Shown: positions 16,253 to 26,990, numbered from the stretch's first letter. The stretch: 64,000 nucleotides of DNA from Campylobacter corcagiensis (GCF_013201645.1 NZ_CP053842.1:1178001-1242000), one strand, 5' to 3'. The notes: generated from the sequence alone by a model not told the origin. Program-made: numbers and translations.

Positions 16253-18442
16253 TTATGCCTTTATAATCTTTTCAAACTCGTTAAAATAGATATCTTTAAG
16301 CTCACAAAGATTTATACTAACCTCATTTATACTAAATTTATCACCGCCTGTAACGCCAAGCTTTTGGTAGCTAAGACTAGCGTTTTTAACTTTTTGTTCA
16401 AATTTAACCTCATCTTTTACGCCAAAAATAGCCCTTGAAAAACTCTCATCAAAAATATCTCTATTATCATCTACTAGCATCTTAAACTCGCCGCCCATAT
16501 CTCCAACCGCACTCATCTTAGCTAAAGTCATGGCAACTCCGCCAACTCCTACGCTATTTGCAAACTCTAAATTAAAATTTTCATTCAAAGCTAAATCCCA
16601 AAGTGCTCTTTCTTTAGTAAAATCTATCTCAGGAAGCGTTCCAGCAGTCCTACCTTCTACTACTTTCATATACAAACTTCCTGCAAAAACACCCTTAGTT
16701 TCACCAACAAGATATAGCGTGACACCATTTTTTGTAAAATGACTTGGAACTACATTTTTAGCCTCTTTTCCTACACCAACAGATACAATTCCAGGAGTTG
16801 GGTAGATGCTACTACCATCAGTTTCATTATACAAGCTTACATTTCCGCTTACTACTGGAGTGCTTAGGGCTTTACACGCTTGTTTTATACCATCACAACC
16901 CTCTTTAAACTGCCACATAACTTCTGGATTTTCAGGATTTCCATAATTTAAACAATCAGTTATAGCCAAAGGTACTGCCCCACTCATGGCAACCTTCCTG
17001 CCGCTACTTGCCACTGCTAAAGCAGCACCGATTCTAGGGTTTACATAGTTCATTCTAGGATTTGAATCAGCTGCCATAGCTACCATAGCCCCACTTTCTT
17101 TTACCCTTATAGCAGCTGCTCCTAGACCACCTACTTTTTTGATATTATCAGTTCCTACATATGAGTCGTATTGCTCATAAATAAAGGCTTTATTTAAAAT
17201 TTCAGGCTCTTTAAGCATAGCTATAAAGCTACTTTGAATATCGCTTTTACTAGCTCCACAACCAGCTAAATTTAGTTTTTCTATCTCATCTAAATAAGAT
17301 GGTTTTTCAACAGGTCTATCAAGAACTGGAGCATTTTCGCTTAAAGGCAAAATTGGTATTTCTCCTACTAAATCACCATGCCAAAATAGCTCCATATTGC
17401 CTGTATTAGTTACTTCACCGATAACTGCTGCATCTAAATCCCACTTCTTAAACACTTCTAAGACTTCATTTTCTGTGCCTTTTTTAGCACAAATAAGCAT
17501 TCTTTCTTGAGACTCACTTAGCATAAGCTCATATGGTGTCATTGCTTCTTCTCTCATTGGAACCTTATCAAGATACATTTTCATACCACTTCCGCTCCTG
17601 CCAGCCATCTCAAAGCTAGAACTTGTAAGACCTGCTGCACCCATATCTTGGATACCAACTACCATGTCAGTTTTAAATAGCTCCAAACAAGCCTCCATTA
17701 GTAGCTTTTCAGCAAAAGGATCTCCTACTTGAACGGTTGGGCGAAGGCTTTGGTTTTCTTCGCTAAAGCTGTCACTTGCCATAACAGCCCCGCCTAAACC
17801 ATCTCTACCTGTTTTTGAGCCAACATATATGACAGGATTGCCCACGCCTTCAGCTTTTGCATAAAAAATCTCATCACTTTTACAAATTCCTAAAGCAAAA
17901 GCATTTACTAAGATATTTCCATTATAACACTCATCAAAACTTACCTCACCGCCAACTGTTGGAATTCCCATACAGTTTCCATAGTGAGCTATCCCAGCAA
18001 CTGAGCCTTTTACTAGATATCTTTGGTAGCGATTTACCTTGCTATTCCCACGAATTTCACCAAATCTAAGCGAGTTTAAATTTGCTTTAACTCTTGCTCC
18101 CATTGTAAATATATCTCTTAAAATCCCACCAACTCCAGTTGCTGCTCCTTGAAATGGTTCTATAAAGCTTGGGTGATTATGACTTTCCATCTTAAAAACA
18201 GCTGCGTATCCTTTGCCGATGTCTATAACACCTGCGTTTTCGCCAGGTCCTTGAATGACCCATGGAGCTTTGGTTGGAAATCCCATTAGATATTTTTTAC
18301 TTGATTTATATGAGCAGTGCTCACTCCACATAGCAGAAAATACGCCAAGTTCTAGCAAATTTGGCTCTCTACCTAAAATTTCTAGAATTTTATCATACTC
18401 ATCTTTACTTATTTTATGAGCTTTTATAGTATCTTTATCCAT
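16253..18442 (-). CDS. purL: Phosphoribosylformylglycinamidine synthase subunit PurL
   Basis: PurL (729 residues, the small type that needs separate PurS and PurQ) converts FGAR to FGAM with ATP and glutamine-derived ammonia. Motifs seen include [50 protein letters not shown], the second repeat half with [16 protein letters not shown], and [13 protein letters not shown]. purS and purQ are not in the window. It heads the purL–dnaJ-like–purH unit and has an AAAAGGAT ribosome-binding site. Confidence 0.96.
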   Translation of the reverse strand: MDKDTIKAHKISKDEYDKILEILGREPNLLELGVFSAMWSEHCSYKSSKKYLMGFPTKAPWVIQGPGENAGVIDIGKGYAAVFKMESHNHPSFIEPFQGAATGVGGILRDIFTMGARVKANLNSLRFGEIRGNSKVNRYQRYLVKGSVAGIAHYGNCMGIPTVGGEVSFDECYNGNILVNAFALGICKSDEIFYAKAEGVGNPVIYVGSKTGRDGLGGAVMASDSFSEENQSLRPTVQVGDPFAEKLLMEACLELFKTDMVVGIQDMGAAGLTSSSFEMAGRSGSGMKMYLDKVPMREEAMTPYELMLSESQERMLICAKKGTENEVLEVFKKWDLDAAVIGEVTNTGNMELFWHGDLVGEIPILPLSENAPVLDRPVEKPSYLDEIEKLNLAGCGASKSDIQSSFIAMLKEPEILNKAFIYEQYDSYVGTDNIKKVGGLGAAAIRVKESGAMVAMAADSNPRMNYVNPRIGAALAVASSGRKVAMSGAVPLAITDCLNYGNPENPEVMWQFKEGCDGIKQACKALSTPVVSGNVSLYNETDGSSIYPTPGIVSVGVGKEAKNVVPSHFTKNGVTLYLVGETKGVFAGSLYMKVVEGRTAGTLPEIDFTKERALWDLALNENFNLEFANSVGVGGVAMTLAKMSAVGDMGGEFKMLVDDNRDIFDESFSRAIFGVKDEVKFEQKVKNASLSYQKLGVTGGDKFSINEVSINLCELKDIYFNEFEKIIKA

Positions 18443-18541
18443 TTTTTATCCTTTTAATTTATAAACCTTGATTCTAACTAAATTTAGCTATGAATTTAAT
18501 AAATTTTGATAATATCTTTAAATTTTAATCAAAGGATAAAA

Positions 18542-19165
18542 ATGAAAATTATAGATGAAGTAAGAGATAATGTTAGATTTCCAAAGGGCGAAGATGGAGT
18601 AAAAACGCTAAAAAGAATGAATGAAGTTCATAATAAAAGTGCTATTTGGGCGATAAATAGAGTAAATATCTGTGAAAATTTGGATATAGAAATTTTAGAT
18701 ATTGGATTTGGTGGTGGACAAAATCTTCTAAATTTAAGAGATAAATTTAAAAACTCAAAACTTTATGGAATTGACTACTCACCAACCAGTCTTGATGTGG
18801 CAAAAGAAACTACTAAAAATTTAAAAAATATCTACCTAAAAATCGGCGATGTATCTAAAAAAATAGAATTTGATGAGAATAAATTTGATATCATAACAGC
18901 TTTTGAAACACTATATTTTTGGGAAAATTTAAATGTTGCTTTTAGTGAGATCAAAAGAGTTTTAAAGCCTGATGGTGTGTTTTTACTGCACCTAGAAGGA
19001 ACAACTAAGAAAACTCTTGATGAGTGGAGCAATGGAGTAAATTTAAAAAACAAGCTTAATGAAAATGAAATTTATGAGCTATTAAAACAAAATGGCTTTA
19101 AAAAAGTAGAAATTTATGCTTTAGATAGTAGTGAAATTCGTACATTTATAGCTAAAAAACAGTAA
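18542..19165 (+). CDS. Class I SAM-dependent methyltransferase
   Basis: A 207-residue Rossmann-fold methyltransferase. Motif I ILDIGFGGGQNLL lies at 51-63. LYGIDYSPTSLDVAK (motif II) and FDIITAFETLYFWENL (motif IV region) follow, with a UbiE/Methyltransf_11-like C-terminus. The substrate is unknown. The start is ATG 18542 with CAAAGGAT in front. An upstream in-frame start at 18506 has no ribosome-binding site and would add 12 residues. It is divergent from purL and stands alone before the BCCT gene. Confidence 0.82.
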   Translation: MKIIDEVRDNVRFPKGEDGVKTLKRMNEVHNKSAIWAINRVNICENLDIEILDIGFGGGQNLLNLRDKFKNSKLYGIDYSPTSLDVAKETTKNLKNIYLKIGDVSKKIEFDENKFDIITAFETLYFWENLNVAFSEIKRVLKPDGVFLLHLEGTTKKTLDEWSNGVNLKNKLNENEIYELLKQNGFKKVEIYALDSSEIRTFIAKKQ

Positions 19166-19190
19166 ATTTATTATTAGTTTACTTTTGTTT

Positions 19191-19196
19191 TATAAT
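19191..19196 (+). promoter_or_regulatory. -10 element of the BCCT transporter gene
   Basis: TATAAT, 28 bases before the ATG at 19225, with AAAGGAAA as ribosome-binding site. It shows that the transporter has its own promoter separate from the methyltransferase. Confidence 0.55.
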
Positions 19197-19224
19197 CTAG
19201 ATAAATCTTTAATAAAGGAAATTT

Positions 19225-21165
19225 ATGAATTTAAAAAAGGAATTTAATCCTTCTGTTTTTTATACCACAGTTATTTGTTTATCTGTGCTTTTGCTCCTTG
19301 CTTTGGTGTTTAAGGAGTCATTTTTAGCTGTAGCAAAATCAGCTCAAATTTTCATTACTGAGACTTTTAGCTGGTTTTATATCTTAAGTGCAGCTATTAT
19401 CTTGCTTGCTTGTATCTTTCTTATGTTTTCTAGATATGGCGATATAAAGCTTGGTCCAGATCATGCAAAACCTAGCTATAAAAATGGCTCTTGGTTTGCT
19501 ATGCTATTTGCTGCTGGAATGGGCATTGGGCTTATGTTTTTTGGTGTTAGTGAGCCACTTATGCACTATATAACACCGCCTTCAGCTGAGCCTGAGACTA
19601 TTGAGGCTGCTAAAAAGGCCATTACGATAACATTTTTTCACTGGGGGCTAAATGCATGGGCTATTTATGGAATAATTGCTATAATACTAGCTTTTTTTGC
19701 ATATCGTCATAACCTACCACTTACTCTTAGATCGGCATTTTATCCTATAGTTGGTGATAAAATTTATGGTCGTTTTGGAGATATGATAGATGTATTTGCC
19801 GCTGTAGCAACGCTTTGTGGTGTAGCTACATCTCTTGGATATGGTGTTTTACAGATAAATGCCGGTTTTTCATACCTCTTTGGGATAACTATGACAACTG
19901 GTATGCAAATATCAATAATAGCTATTATTACGGTATTTGTTACACTATCTGCAACCAGTGGAGTGGATAAAGGGATAAAAATTTTAAGCAATACAAATAT
20001 GATTTTGGCGGTTTTGCTTGTTTTATTTATATTAGTTCTTGGAAATACAACTTATTTATTTAAATCAATACTTGAAAATACAGGAAACTACATCACATCT
20101 TTTATCGGTGATAACTTAAATTTATACGCTTATGATAAACAAAAAGATAGTTGGCTTGGTGGATGGACTGTGTTTTACTGGGCTTGGTGGTTATCATGGT
20201 CGCCATTTGTTGGGATGTTTATCGCTAGAATTTCAAGGGGTAGAACTATAAGAGAATTTGTAGTTGGGGTACTTTTTGTGCCAACTGGATTTACTTTTAT
20301 ATGGATGACGGTTTTTGGAAATTCTGCTTTTGATTTAGTAATAGGTCAAAATTTTACTGCTTTAGTTGACGCTGTTAACAAAGATGCGAGTTTGGCACTA
20401 TTTGTATTTTTAGAGAAATTTCCACTATCATCGGTACTAAGCGGGATTGCTATATTTATGATAGCACTATTTTTTATAACTTCAGCTGATTCAGCAGCGA
20501 TGGTTATTGATATGCTTTGTTCAAACGGTAAAGATGATACACCAAAATGGCAAAAACTTTTTTGGTGCGTGACAATTGGTCTAGTAGCTGCAATACTACT
20601 ATATGCGGGTGGGCTTGATGCGCTTCAAACTATAGCCATTTTATCTGCCTTTCCATTTACTATCGCCTTAATGGGTTGTATGTATGGGTTATTTAAAGCT
20701 CTTCGCATTGATAGTGAGAAAAAACAGACTCAAAGCGTAAGAAATCTTCCTTTAAATATCGGAAGTTCAAAAAGATGGCAAGATAGGCTAAAAGATATCA
20801 TAGACACACCAGATAAAGATGATGCTTTGGAATTTCTAGAAGATACTATAAAACCTGCTTTTAATGAAATCGTAGATGAGTTTAAGAAAAACTCTTTAGA
20901 AGCTAAAATAGTAGAAGATAAAGCTAAATCAAAAATTCACATCCTAGTTGGACTTGGCGATGAAGCAAGCTTTATATATGGTATAAAACTACTATCTAGC
21001 ACATCTCCTGATTATGCTGATGGGGATAACTACTATAGAGCTGATGTGTACTTAGCAGAAGGTGGTCAAGGCTATGATATACTTGGCTGGAGTAAGCCTG
21101 CTGTGATAAATGATATCATCGAACAATACAGAAAACATATGCACTTCTTACACAGAACTCGCTAA
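19225..21165 (+). CDS. BCCT-family betaine/choline/carnitine transporter
   Basis: A 646-residue secondary transporter for quaternary ammonium compounds such as glycine betaine or choline. It shows the 12-helix BCCT pattern with GMGIGLMFFGVSEPLMHY and the signature region WTVFYWAWWLSWSPFVGMFIARISRG, containing the aromatic substrate cage. A C-terminal cytoplasmic domain of about 160 residues (after about 490) is present, as in osmosensing or choline carriers such as BetT. Substrate and osmotic regulation are inferred from the family only. A strong hairpin terminator overlaps the stop. Confidence 0.93.
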   Translation: MNLKKEFNPSVFYTTVICLSVLLLLALVFKESFLAVAKSAQIFITETFSWFYILSAAIILLACIFLMFSRYGDIKLGPDHAKPSYKNGSWFAMLFAAGMGIGLMFFGVSEPLMHYITPPSAEPETIEAAKKAITITFFHWGLNAWAIYGIIAIILAFFAYRHNLPLTLRSAFYPIVGDKIYGRFGDMIDVFAAVATLCGVATSLGYGVLQINAGFSYLFGITMTTGMQISIIAIITVFVTLSATSGVDKGIKILSNTNMILAVLLVLFILVLGNTTYLFKSILENTGNYITSFIGDNLNLYAYDKQKDSWLGGWTVFYWAWWLSWSPFVGMFIARISRGRTIREFVVGVLFVPTGFTFIWMTVFGNSAFDLVIGQNFTALVDAVNKDASLALFVFLEKFPLSSVLSGIAIFMIALFFITSADSAAMVIDMLCSNGKDDTPKWQKLFWCVTIGLVAAILLYAGGLDALQTIAILSAFPFTIALMGCMYGLFKALRIDSEKKQTQSVRNLPLNIGSSKRWQDRLKDIIDTPDKDDALEFLEDTIKPAFNEIVDEFKKNSLEAKIVEDKAKSKIHILVGLGDEASFIYGIKLLSSTSPDYADGDNYYRADVYLAEGGQGYDILGWSKPAVINDIIEQYRKHMHFLHRTR

Positions 21166-21192
21166 ATTTAGAGCCGATTTGGCTCTAAATTT
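21164..21192 (+). terminator. Hairpin terminator of the BCCT gene
   Basis: AATTTAGAGCC and GGCTCTAAATT form an 11-bp stem with a 5-base loop, beginning at the TAA stop (21163-21165) and followed by TTATAAATTTAT. It can also serve the convergent gene ending at 21210. Confidence 0.8.
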
Positions 21193-21209
21193 TATAAATT
21201 TATACATAA

Positions 21210-22802
21210 TTAATTTCTTTTTGTATGCATCTTTACTGCAACTACTGTCAGCCAAATTAAAATAGAGTAAGCTATCCCAAAAATAAGGCTTAAAAATTCC
21301 ATACCATTTTTCAAAAACCCTTTAAATGGTGATATATTTTTAGCAAGTGAGTTTAAAAAAGTCGAAATACTATTTAAATAATTATTCCAAGGCTCATATA
21401 TATTGTAAAGAAAATTATTTTCATATCCATATATTAAAAGCGTATGTATAATGCTAAGTACTATGATTATACAAATAGGTCTCATGCAATCTTGTCCAAA
21501 ATCAGATGTAAGCGAATTTACCCAAAACACTAGTTTTTCTTGAAAGTTTCCCTTCCAAGATTTTCCTTCTAATTCATCTTTATATTTTTTCATCTCTTTT
21601 GAAAAATACTTATTGCCTTCTATTATATTGCCTATTTTATCAAAAGAGTGTTTTATTATTCTAATAGTTTCTCTATTGGTATTAGTATACTCTACATAAG
21701 TTTTTAAAAAATTGGGTGGTTCTTTTAAATTAGCATTTTCTAAATCCAATCCACCGTAAAATTTTGTATTTCTAAAATTTACTATATTTAAAAAAGTAGC
21801 ATATTTAAAAGTTGCAATATACTTCTTTTGCCCATGTTCTTTTCCAAACTTACAGTTTTCAAAACCAACAAAATCATAAAATATACTTTTATATATGTTG
21901 AAATTTTGAAATTCAGAACCATAAAAATCTACAAGTTTTTTAAAATTTGTATCATTTATATCCAGTTTTTCAATTATATTTTCTTTAAATTCAAACTTTC
22001 CTTCAAAAAGTGTATTTATTGCAATAAAGTCTTTTATGTTAAAATTATTGATTTCTACTTTTTTATTAAAAATGCAATTTTTTAATAAAATTCTTGAAAG
22101 TTTTATTTTTTCTTCTGGCTTATTATTTTGTTTTTCACTAAATAATAAACCGTTAAATTCTACATCATTTAAATAGATATTTTTTTCAAATATACATGTA
22201 AAGTCAAACTGATTTGAATTTATTATATAATATATACTATCTTCTGATGAATTATTAGACACATCACCTTTAAAATTACAAGATTGATAAACTAAATTAT
22301 CAACATTTTCTAAAATTTCATAATCTACTATAGACCAGTCATAATAAAAAACACAATCTTGAAAAAAGACTTTAGTATTTTTTAACGTAAGTGTAGTCAA
22401 GTAAAATTTACAACAATCAAAATGTATTCCAGCAAAAAGCACTAAAATTTTCTGATAATCAAAATAATCTCTACTATTCCTTTCTGGAAAATATATATCG
22501 GTTAAGGCTATAGTTTTTGTTTTCAAATAGTTAGAAATTTTTTGAAAATGCTCATTATCTTCCTGAGTATGATAGTTTGTTAAAAATTTATCTATCTCAT
22601 CTCTTGTAAATGTATTGTCATTTGAGTTAGGGTAAGTGAAAATTTCATCTAAAATATATTCTTTTAGTTTTTTATAAAATTCTAATAAAAGAAAACTATG
22701 AGAATCAGCAGGATATCTATTTTTCTTACAATGTAAAGCACACCTATCCAAACCATTAAATTTTTCAAGCTGACACTCATCTTGCATACATATATTATCC
22801 AT
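21210..22802 (-). CDS. Membrane protein with N-terminal Cys4 motif and degenerate pentapeptide-type repeats
   Basis: The 530-residue protein starts with a small cysteine cluster (C5, C10, C21, C25; the last pair as CALHC) that could hold zinc. A region from about 120 to 370 is rich in F/N/C-x-F repeats of the beta-helix pentapeptide kind (CKF, CVF, CNF, NKF-like steps). A helical segment (RETIRIIKHSFDKIGNIIEGNKYF) and two membrane helices near 445-465 and 505-525 follow. It is much richer in A+T, Asn, Lys and Ile than its neighbours, which suggests acquisition. It is a solo gene between the BCCT and ugd genes. The architecture recalls membrane pentapeptide proteins of unknown function. No enzyme motif is visible. 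Confidence 0.7.
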   Translation of the reverse strand: MDNICMQDECQLEKFNGLDRCALHCKKNRYPADSHSFLLLEFYKKLKEYILDEIFTYPNSNDNTFTRDEIDKFLTNYHTQEDNEHFQKISNYLKTKTIALTDIYFPERNSRDYFDYQKILVLFAGIHFDCCKFYLTTLTLKNTKVFFQDCVFYYDWSIVDYEILENVDNLVYQSCNFKGDVSNNSSEDSIYYIINSNQFDFTCIFEKNIYLNDVEFNGLLFSEKQNNKPEEKIKLSRILLKNCIFNKKVEINNFNIKDFIAINTLFEGKFEFKENIIEKLDINDTNFKKLVDFYGSEFQNFNIYKSIFYDFVGFENCKFGKEHGQKKYIATFKYATFLNIVNFRNTKFYGGLDLENANLKEPPNFLKTYVEYTNTNRETIRIIKHSFDKIGNIIEGNKYFSKEMKKYKDELEGKSWKGNFQEKLVFWVNSLTSDFGQDCMRPICIIIVLSIIHTLLIYGYENNFLYNIYEPWNNYLNSISTFLNSLAKNISPFKGFLKNGMEFLSLIFGIAYSILIWLTVVAVKMHTKRN

Positions 22803-22824
22803 AAAATTTTCCTAAATATAAAAC

Positions 22825-23994
22825 CTAATCATCATTTCTATATAGATCTCTTGTAAATACTCTATCTTTTATATCACTTAAACTATCATCAAGTCTGTTG
22901 GCTATGATTACGCTTGAGAGTTTTTTAAATTCGTTTAGATCTTTTATGACTTTTGAGTTAAAGAAAAACTCATCATCTAAATTTGGCTCATAAACTACCA
23001 CTTCGATTCCTTTAGCTTTTATACGCTTCATCACTCCAAGTATTGCCGAACTTCTAAAGTTATCACTTCCTGCTTTCATAATAAGTCTATAAATTCCTAC
23101 AACTTTAGGCTTTTTAGCGATTATGCTATCAGCTATAAAATCCTTTCTTGTTGAGTTTGATTTTACTATTGCTTCTATTAAATTTGATGGTACATCTTGA
23201 TAGTTAGCTAAAAGCTGTTTTGTATCTTTAGGCAAACAATACCCGCCATATCCAAAGCTAGGATTGTTGTAGTGTGAGCCTATCCTAGGGTCTAATCCAA
23301 CGCCTTCTATAATGGACTTTGTATCAAGCCCTCTTACTTGTGCGTAAGTGTCAAGTTCGTTAAAAAAAGCAACTCTCATAGCCAAATAAGTATTAGCAAA
23401 TAGCTTAATTGCTTCAGCTTCTGTTGAATCTGTAAGAAGAACTGGTATATCACTTTTTGCTGCACAATTTGATAACATTTGAGCAAATTCTTTAGCACGC
23501 TCGCTTTTTTCGCCTACTATTATTCTGCTTGGATATAAGTTATCTTGTAGTGCTTTTCCTTCTCTTAAAAACTCAGGACTAAAGATGATATTATTAGTGT
23601 TAAATTTAGCATTTATCTCTTTTGTATAGCCAACTGGGATAGTTGATTTTATCACAATAGTAGCGTCTTTATTAATAGCTATGGCATCTTTTATCACAGC
23701 TTCAACCGAACTTGTATCAAAATAATTAGTCTTTTCATCATAATTTGTTGGCGTTGCAACTATAATAAATTTAGCATCCTTATAAGCTTCTTCTTTTTTA
23801 TTTGTCGGGGTGAAATTTAGCTCTTTTTCCTTTAAAAACCGCTCTATTTCAGGATCGCTTATAGGAGAAATTTTATTCTTTAGCATATTAACTTTTTCAT
23901 CAACCACCTCTAAACCGCAAACTTCATACTTTTGCGATAAAAGCATAGACATAGATAGTCCAACATAACCAAGCCCAACAACTGCTATTTTCAT
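22825..23994 (-). CDS. ugd: UDP-glucose 6-dehydrogenase family nucleotide-sugar dehydrogenase
   Basis: The 389-residue enzyme oxidises a UDP-hexose to the uronate with two NAD+. It shows the N-terminal Rossmann motif [12 protein letters not shown], the central [11 protein letters not shown] block, and the catalytic cysteine in [11 protein letters not shown] (C253). The C-terminal UDP-binding domain is complete. The short C-terminus and [23 protein letters not shown] fit the compact Ugd type. UDP-glucose is the likely substrate because the adjacent gene encodes a UDP-glucuronate 4-epimerase type protein. The genes overlap by 4 bp and form one operon. Confidence 0.9.
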   Translation of the reverse strand: MKIAVVGLGYVGLSMSMLLSQKYEVCGLEVVDEKVNMLKNKISPISDPEIERFLKEKELNFTPTNKKEEAYKDAKFIIVATPTNYDEKTNYFDTSSVEAVIKDAIAINKDATIVIKSTIPVGYTKEINAKFNTNNIIFSPEFLREGKALQDNLYPSRIIVGEKSERAKEFAQMLSNCAAKSDIPVLLTDSTEAEAIKLFANTYLAMRVAFFNELDTYAQVRGLDTKSIIEGVGLDPRIGSHYNNPSFGYGGYCLPKDTKQLLANYQDVPSNLIEAIVKSNSTRKDFIADSIIAKKPKVVGIYRLIMKAGSDNFRSSAILGVMKRIKAKGIEVVVYEPNLDDEFFFNSKVIKDLNEFKKLSSVIIANRLDDSLSDIKDRVFTRDLYRNDD

Positions 23995-25043
23995 TTTATA
24001 TCCTTAAAATAACTCTTATACCAATCAACAAATTTCCCAACACCATCTTTTAAAGTAGTAGTTGGCTTATAACCAAAATCCTTCACAAGCTCACTTACAT
24101 CAGCATAAGTTGCCACAACATCGCCATCTTGCATACCTACAAACTCCTTTTTTATCTCAAAGCCAAGCTTTGTCTCGATAGCTTTAATAAAGTCCATAAG
24201 CTTAACAGGATTATTACAACCGATATTATAAATTCTAAAAGGAGCTTTTGAACTTGCTGGGTCTGGATTTTTCGCGTCCCATTTAGGATTTGAAGTAGTA
24301 GGCTTATCTATGACTTTTATCACACCATCAACAATATCATCTATATATGTAAAATCTCTCATCATCTCACCGTGATTAAAGACTTTAATACTCTCACCCC
24401 TAAGAGCAGCTCCTACAAACAAAGATGGTGCCATATCAGGTCTTCCCCAAGGTCCATAAACAGTAAAAAACCTAAGACCAGTTGTGCTTATATCATAAAG
24501 ATGACTATATGTGTGGGCTAACATTTCGTTTGCTTTTTTAGTTGCTGCGTAGACGCTAACTTGGTGGTTTGTTTCGTGGTGTTCTGAGTAAGGCATCTTT
24601 TCATTTAGTCCATAAACAGAACTTGAACTTGCATAAACAAAATTTTTAACCCCACTGTGGCGAATAACTTCAAGCAAATTTACAAATCCAACTACATTGC
24701 TTTTTGTATAGCTGTGTGGATTGATTAAAGAGTATCTAACTCCTGCTTGAGCGGCTAAATTTACAACTGCATCAAATTTATGCTCTTTAAAAATTCTCTC
24801 TAAAAGTTCTAAATCCGCCAAATCGCCCTTTATAAACGCTAAATTTGGCATAGTTTTTGAGATAGATAACTCTTTATCGCTCCACTTATCTATACCATTA
24901 CTTCTTAATCTATCAAATTTTAGCTCAACATCATAGTAGTTATTAATATTATCAAAGCCAACTACCTCATCGCCTCTTTGTGCTAGAGCTTTAGCTAGTG
25001 CTGAGCCTATAAACCCAGCCATTCCTGTAACAAAAATTTTCAT
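23991..25043 (-). CDS. UDP-glucuronate 4-epimerase-type SDR enzyme
   Basis: A 350-residue extended short-chain dehydrogenase. It has the NAD-binding GMAGFIGS (7-14), the catalytic Y165-x3-K169 in [11 protein letters not shown], and [14 protein letters not shown], which is typical of UDP-glucuronate/galacturonate epimerases of the LpsL/Cap1J group. With Ugd next to it, the pair should supply UDP-GlcA and UDP-GalA for core or capsule. A -10 TATAAT lies at 25073-25068 (minus), and AGGATGGGA precedes the ATG. Confidence 0.88.
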   Translation of the reverse strand: MKIFVTGMAGFIGSALAKALAQRGDEVVGFDNINNYYDVELKFDRLRSNGIDKWSDKELSISKTMPNLAFIKGDLADLELLERIFKEHKFDAVVNLAAQAGVRYSLINPHSYTKSNVVGFVNLLEVIRHSGVKNFVYASSSSVYGLNEKMPYSEHHETNHQVSVYAATKKANEMLAHTYSHLYDISTTGLRFFTVYGPWGRPDMAPSLFVGAALRGESIKVFNHGEMMRDFTYIDDIVDGVIKVIDKPTTSNPKWDAKNPDPASSKAPFRIYNIGCNNPVKLMDFIKAIETKLGFEIKKEFVGMQDGDVVATYADVSELVKDFGYKPTTTLKDGVGKFVDWYKSYFKDIK

Positions 25044-25067
25044 AATCCCATCCTAAATAAAAACTAG

Positions 25068-25073
25068 ATTATA
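25068..25073 (-). promoter_or_regulatory. -10 of the epimerase-ugd operon
   Basis: TATAAT read on the minus strand, 24 bases before the ATG at 25043. A divergent promoter for waaC lies about 65 bp away. Confidence 0.5.
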
Positions 25074-25137
25074 ACAAAATTTAGAAAACATTTTAACCAA
25101 CTTTAGGGGTTTAAGTCATTTTTTGGCAATATTTATG

Positions 25138-25143
25138 TAAAAT
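25138..25143 (+). promoter_or_regulatory. waaC promoter, probably giving a leaderless mRNA
   Basis: TAAAAT in ATGTAAAATAACG ends seven bases before the first base of the waaC ATG. The start point would fall on or next to the A of ATG. No Shine-Dalgarno is present. Confidence 0.5.
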
Positions 25144-25149
25144 AACGAA

Positions 25150-26106
25150 ATGAAAATTTGTATAGTTAAACTCTCAGCTTTTGGCGATATTGTCCACTCT
25201 TCGGTAGTTTTACAGTTTATCAAGACTCATTTTAAAACGGCTGAAATTTGGTGGGTTTGTGAAGATAGATTTGCAAATTTGCTTGAAAATCACGCTTTGA
25301 TTAGTGGCATCATAAAGCTAAACTTAAAAGATAAGAAATTTATACAAAGCTATAAATCGTTAAGAAATGCTCCTAAATTTGATATAATCTTAGATCTTCA
25401 AGGACTTATCAAATCAGCAATTGTAGCTAGAATTTTAGGTAAAAATATAGTTGGTTTTGATAAAAATAGCATTAGAGAGAGCTTAGCAAGTCTATTTTAT
25501 TCTAAAAAAATAGCGTGTGATTATAGCCAAAACATCATCATAAGAAATTTAACTCTTGTTAGCAAGGGGCTAAATTTTGAGTTTAGCAAGCAAGAAATTT
25601 TAGATAAAAATCCATGCTTTATATATAAAGACCAAAAAGAATCAAATAGCGAAAAAAAAGGAATTTTAATAGTCGTAGGCTCAAGCGTTAAAACTAAAAT
25701 TTACCCAAAATTTACTGAAGTTATAAACAGCCTTAAAGAGTATGAAATTTATCTATCAGCAAACACAAAAAGTGAGTTGGAAATGGCAAATAAAATCTCA
25801 AAGCAAACTCACGCTAAAATTTTAAAGCCAACAACTCTTTCTGATTTGGCTAAAAATATAAGAAATTTCGCTCTTGTAATAGGTGCAGATAGTGGTCCAA
25901 CCCACTTAGCATGGGCTCAAAATGTCCCAAGTATAACTATTTATGGATATACGCCACACTTTAGAAATAGCTTTGAAACTTCTATAAATTTAACAATCCA
26001 CTCAGGAAAAGAGATAGATCCAAAAAAACTTGATAAAAATGACTTTTGTATATCTAAAATAGAACCAAAAAGTATCGTAAACCTAGCAAAGGAGCTACTA
26101 AAATGA
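25150..26106 (+). CDS. waaC: Lipooligosaccharide heptosyltransferase I
   Basis: WaaC adds the first L-glycero-D-manno-heptose to Kdo2-lipid A. The 318-residue GT9 protein opens with the family-defining KICIVKLSAFGDIVHSSVVL and has ILDLQGLIKSA, the GADSGPTHLAWA donor-site motif and ITIYGYTPHFRN. The start must be the ATG at 25150, since the family N-terminus begins there. No ribosome-binding site precedes it, and the -10 sits at leaderless distance. It is followed with a 4-bp overlap by the lipid A acyltransferase, the usual start of a Campylobacter LOS locus. Confidence 0.95.
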   Translation: MKICIVKLSAFGDIVHSSVVLQFIKTHFKTAEIWWVCEDRFANLLENHALISGIIKLNLKDKKFIQSYKSLRNAPKFDIILDLQGLIKSAIVARILGKNIVGFDKNSIRESLASLFYSKKIACDYSQNIIIRNLTLVSKGLNFEFSKQEILDKNPCFIYKDQKESNSEKKGILIVVGSSVKTKIYPKFTEVINSLKEYEIYLSANTKSELEMANKISKQTHAKILKPTTLSDLAKNIRNFALVIGADSGPTHLAWAQNVPSITIYGYTPHFRNSFETSINLTIHSGKEIDPKKLDKNDFCISKIEPKSIVNLAKELLK

Positions 26107-26990
26107 TAGACTTTATCTATCTTTGGCTTTTTTATACGCTTAAATTTATAGTAAATCTTTTTCCAAATTTTATGCTAGATGGTTTTGCGAATTTTATAGG
26201 AAATTTAGCCTTTAAAATCGATAAAAAGTATAAAAAAATTATCTTTGCTAACCTGAATTTGTGCTTTCCAGAAAAAAGCGATGATGAAAAACAACAAATC
26301 GTTAGAAAAACATATATTCATTTTGCAAGAGTTGGGATTGATTTTATAAAAAACCAAAACACGACAAAAGAAAAAATCCTAAATAAAGTTAAATTTATAA
26401 ACGAGGAAGTTTTTGCAAATGCCTTAAAAACAAATCGCCCTGTCATTGTTCAAACCGCACATTATGGTAACTGGGAGCTTTTTAGCCTTGCTATGGCTGC
26501 TAAATTTGGATCTGTAAGCATAGTAGGAAGAGCGCTTGATAGTAAAGTAATGGATAAAATTTTAACCAAAAACAGAACTCAGTTTGATATAAATTTAATT
26601 GAAAAAAGTAGTGCTGCAAAAAATATAATGAGATCTTTAAAAAACAACCGACCAGTTGGAATTTTAACAGATCAAAACACAGCCAAAAAAGATGGTATAG
26701 AAGTTAGTTTTTTTGGAAAAAGAGCTCTTCACACGCCAGTAGCATCGATATTTGCACAGAAAATGAACGCTTTAGTAATACCAGCTTTTATATATAAAAA
26801 TAGCGATAAAAAAGATGAAATCTACTTTTTTGAAGCTATTGATGTAGCAAATTTTAATAAAGAAGATGCCGTACAAAAAATAACTCAACTTCAAGCTGAT
26901 GCAACGCAAAAAATTATAGAGTTTAAGCCAGATGAGTATTTTTGGTTTCATAAGAGATTTAAGCACTTTTATGAGGAAATTTATGAATAA
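26103..26990 (+). CDS. htrB: Lipid A late acyltransferase (HtrB/LpxL family)
   Basis: A 295-residue lysophospholipid acyltransferase of the LpxL/LpxM family, which adds a secondary acyl chain to Kdo2-lipid A. It shows one N-terminal membrane anchor, the catalytic H-x4-E of TAHYGNWELF, the VGRAL segment and the GILTDQNTAKKDGIEVSFFG block. Chain length and acceptor position are not deducible. It is translationally coupled to waaC (4-bp overlap) and to the GT2 gene downstream (8-bp overlap). Confidence 0.93.
   Translation: MIDFIYLWLFYTLKFIVNLFPNFMLDGFANFIGNLAFKIDKKYKKIIFANLNLCFPEKSDDEKQQIVRKTYIHFARVGIDFIKNQNTTKEKILNKVKFINEEVFANALKTNRPVIVQTAHYGNWELFSLAMAAKFGSVSIVGRALDSKVMDKILTKNRTQFDINLIEKSSAAKNIMRSLKNNRPVGILTDQNTAKKDGIEVSFFGKRALHTPVASIFAQKMNALVIPAFIYKNSDKKDEIYFFEAIDVANFNKEDAVQKITQLQADATQKIIEFKPDEYFWFHKRFKHFYEEIYE

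Noticed and set aside
18443-18541. Possible FNR-like site in TTGATAATATC...AATCAA between purL and the methyltransferase
   Set aside because: The half-sites are separated by many more than four bases, so it does not fit the FNR spacing.
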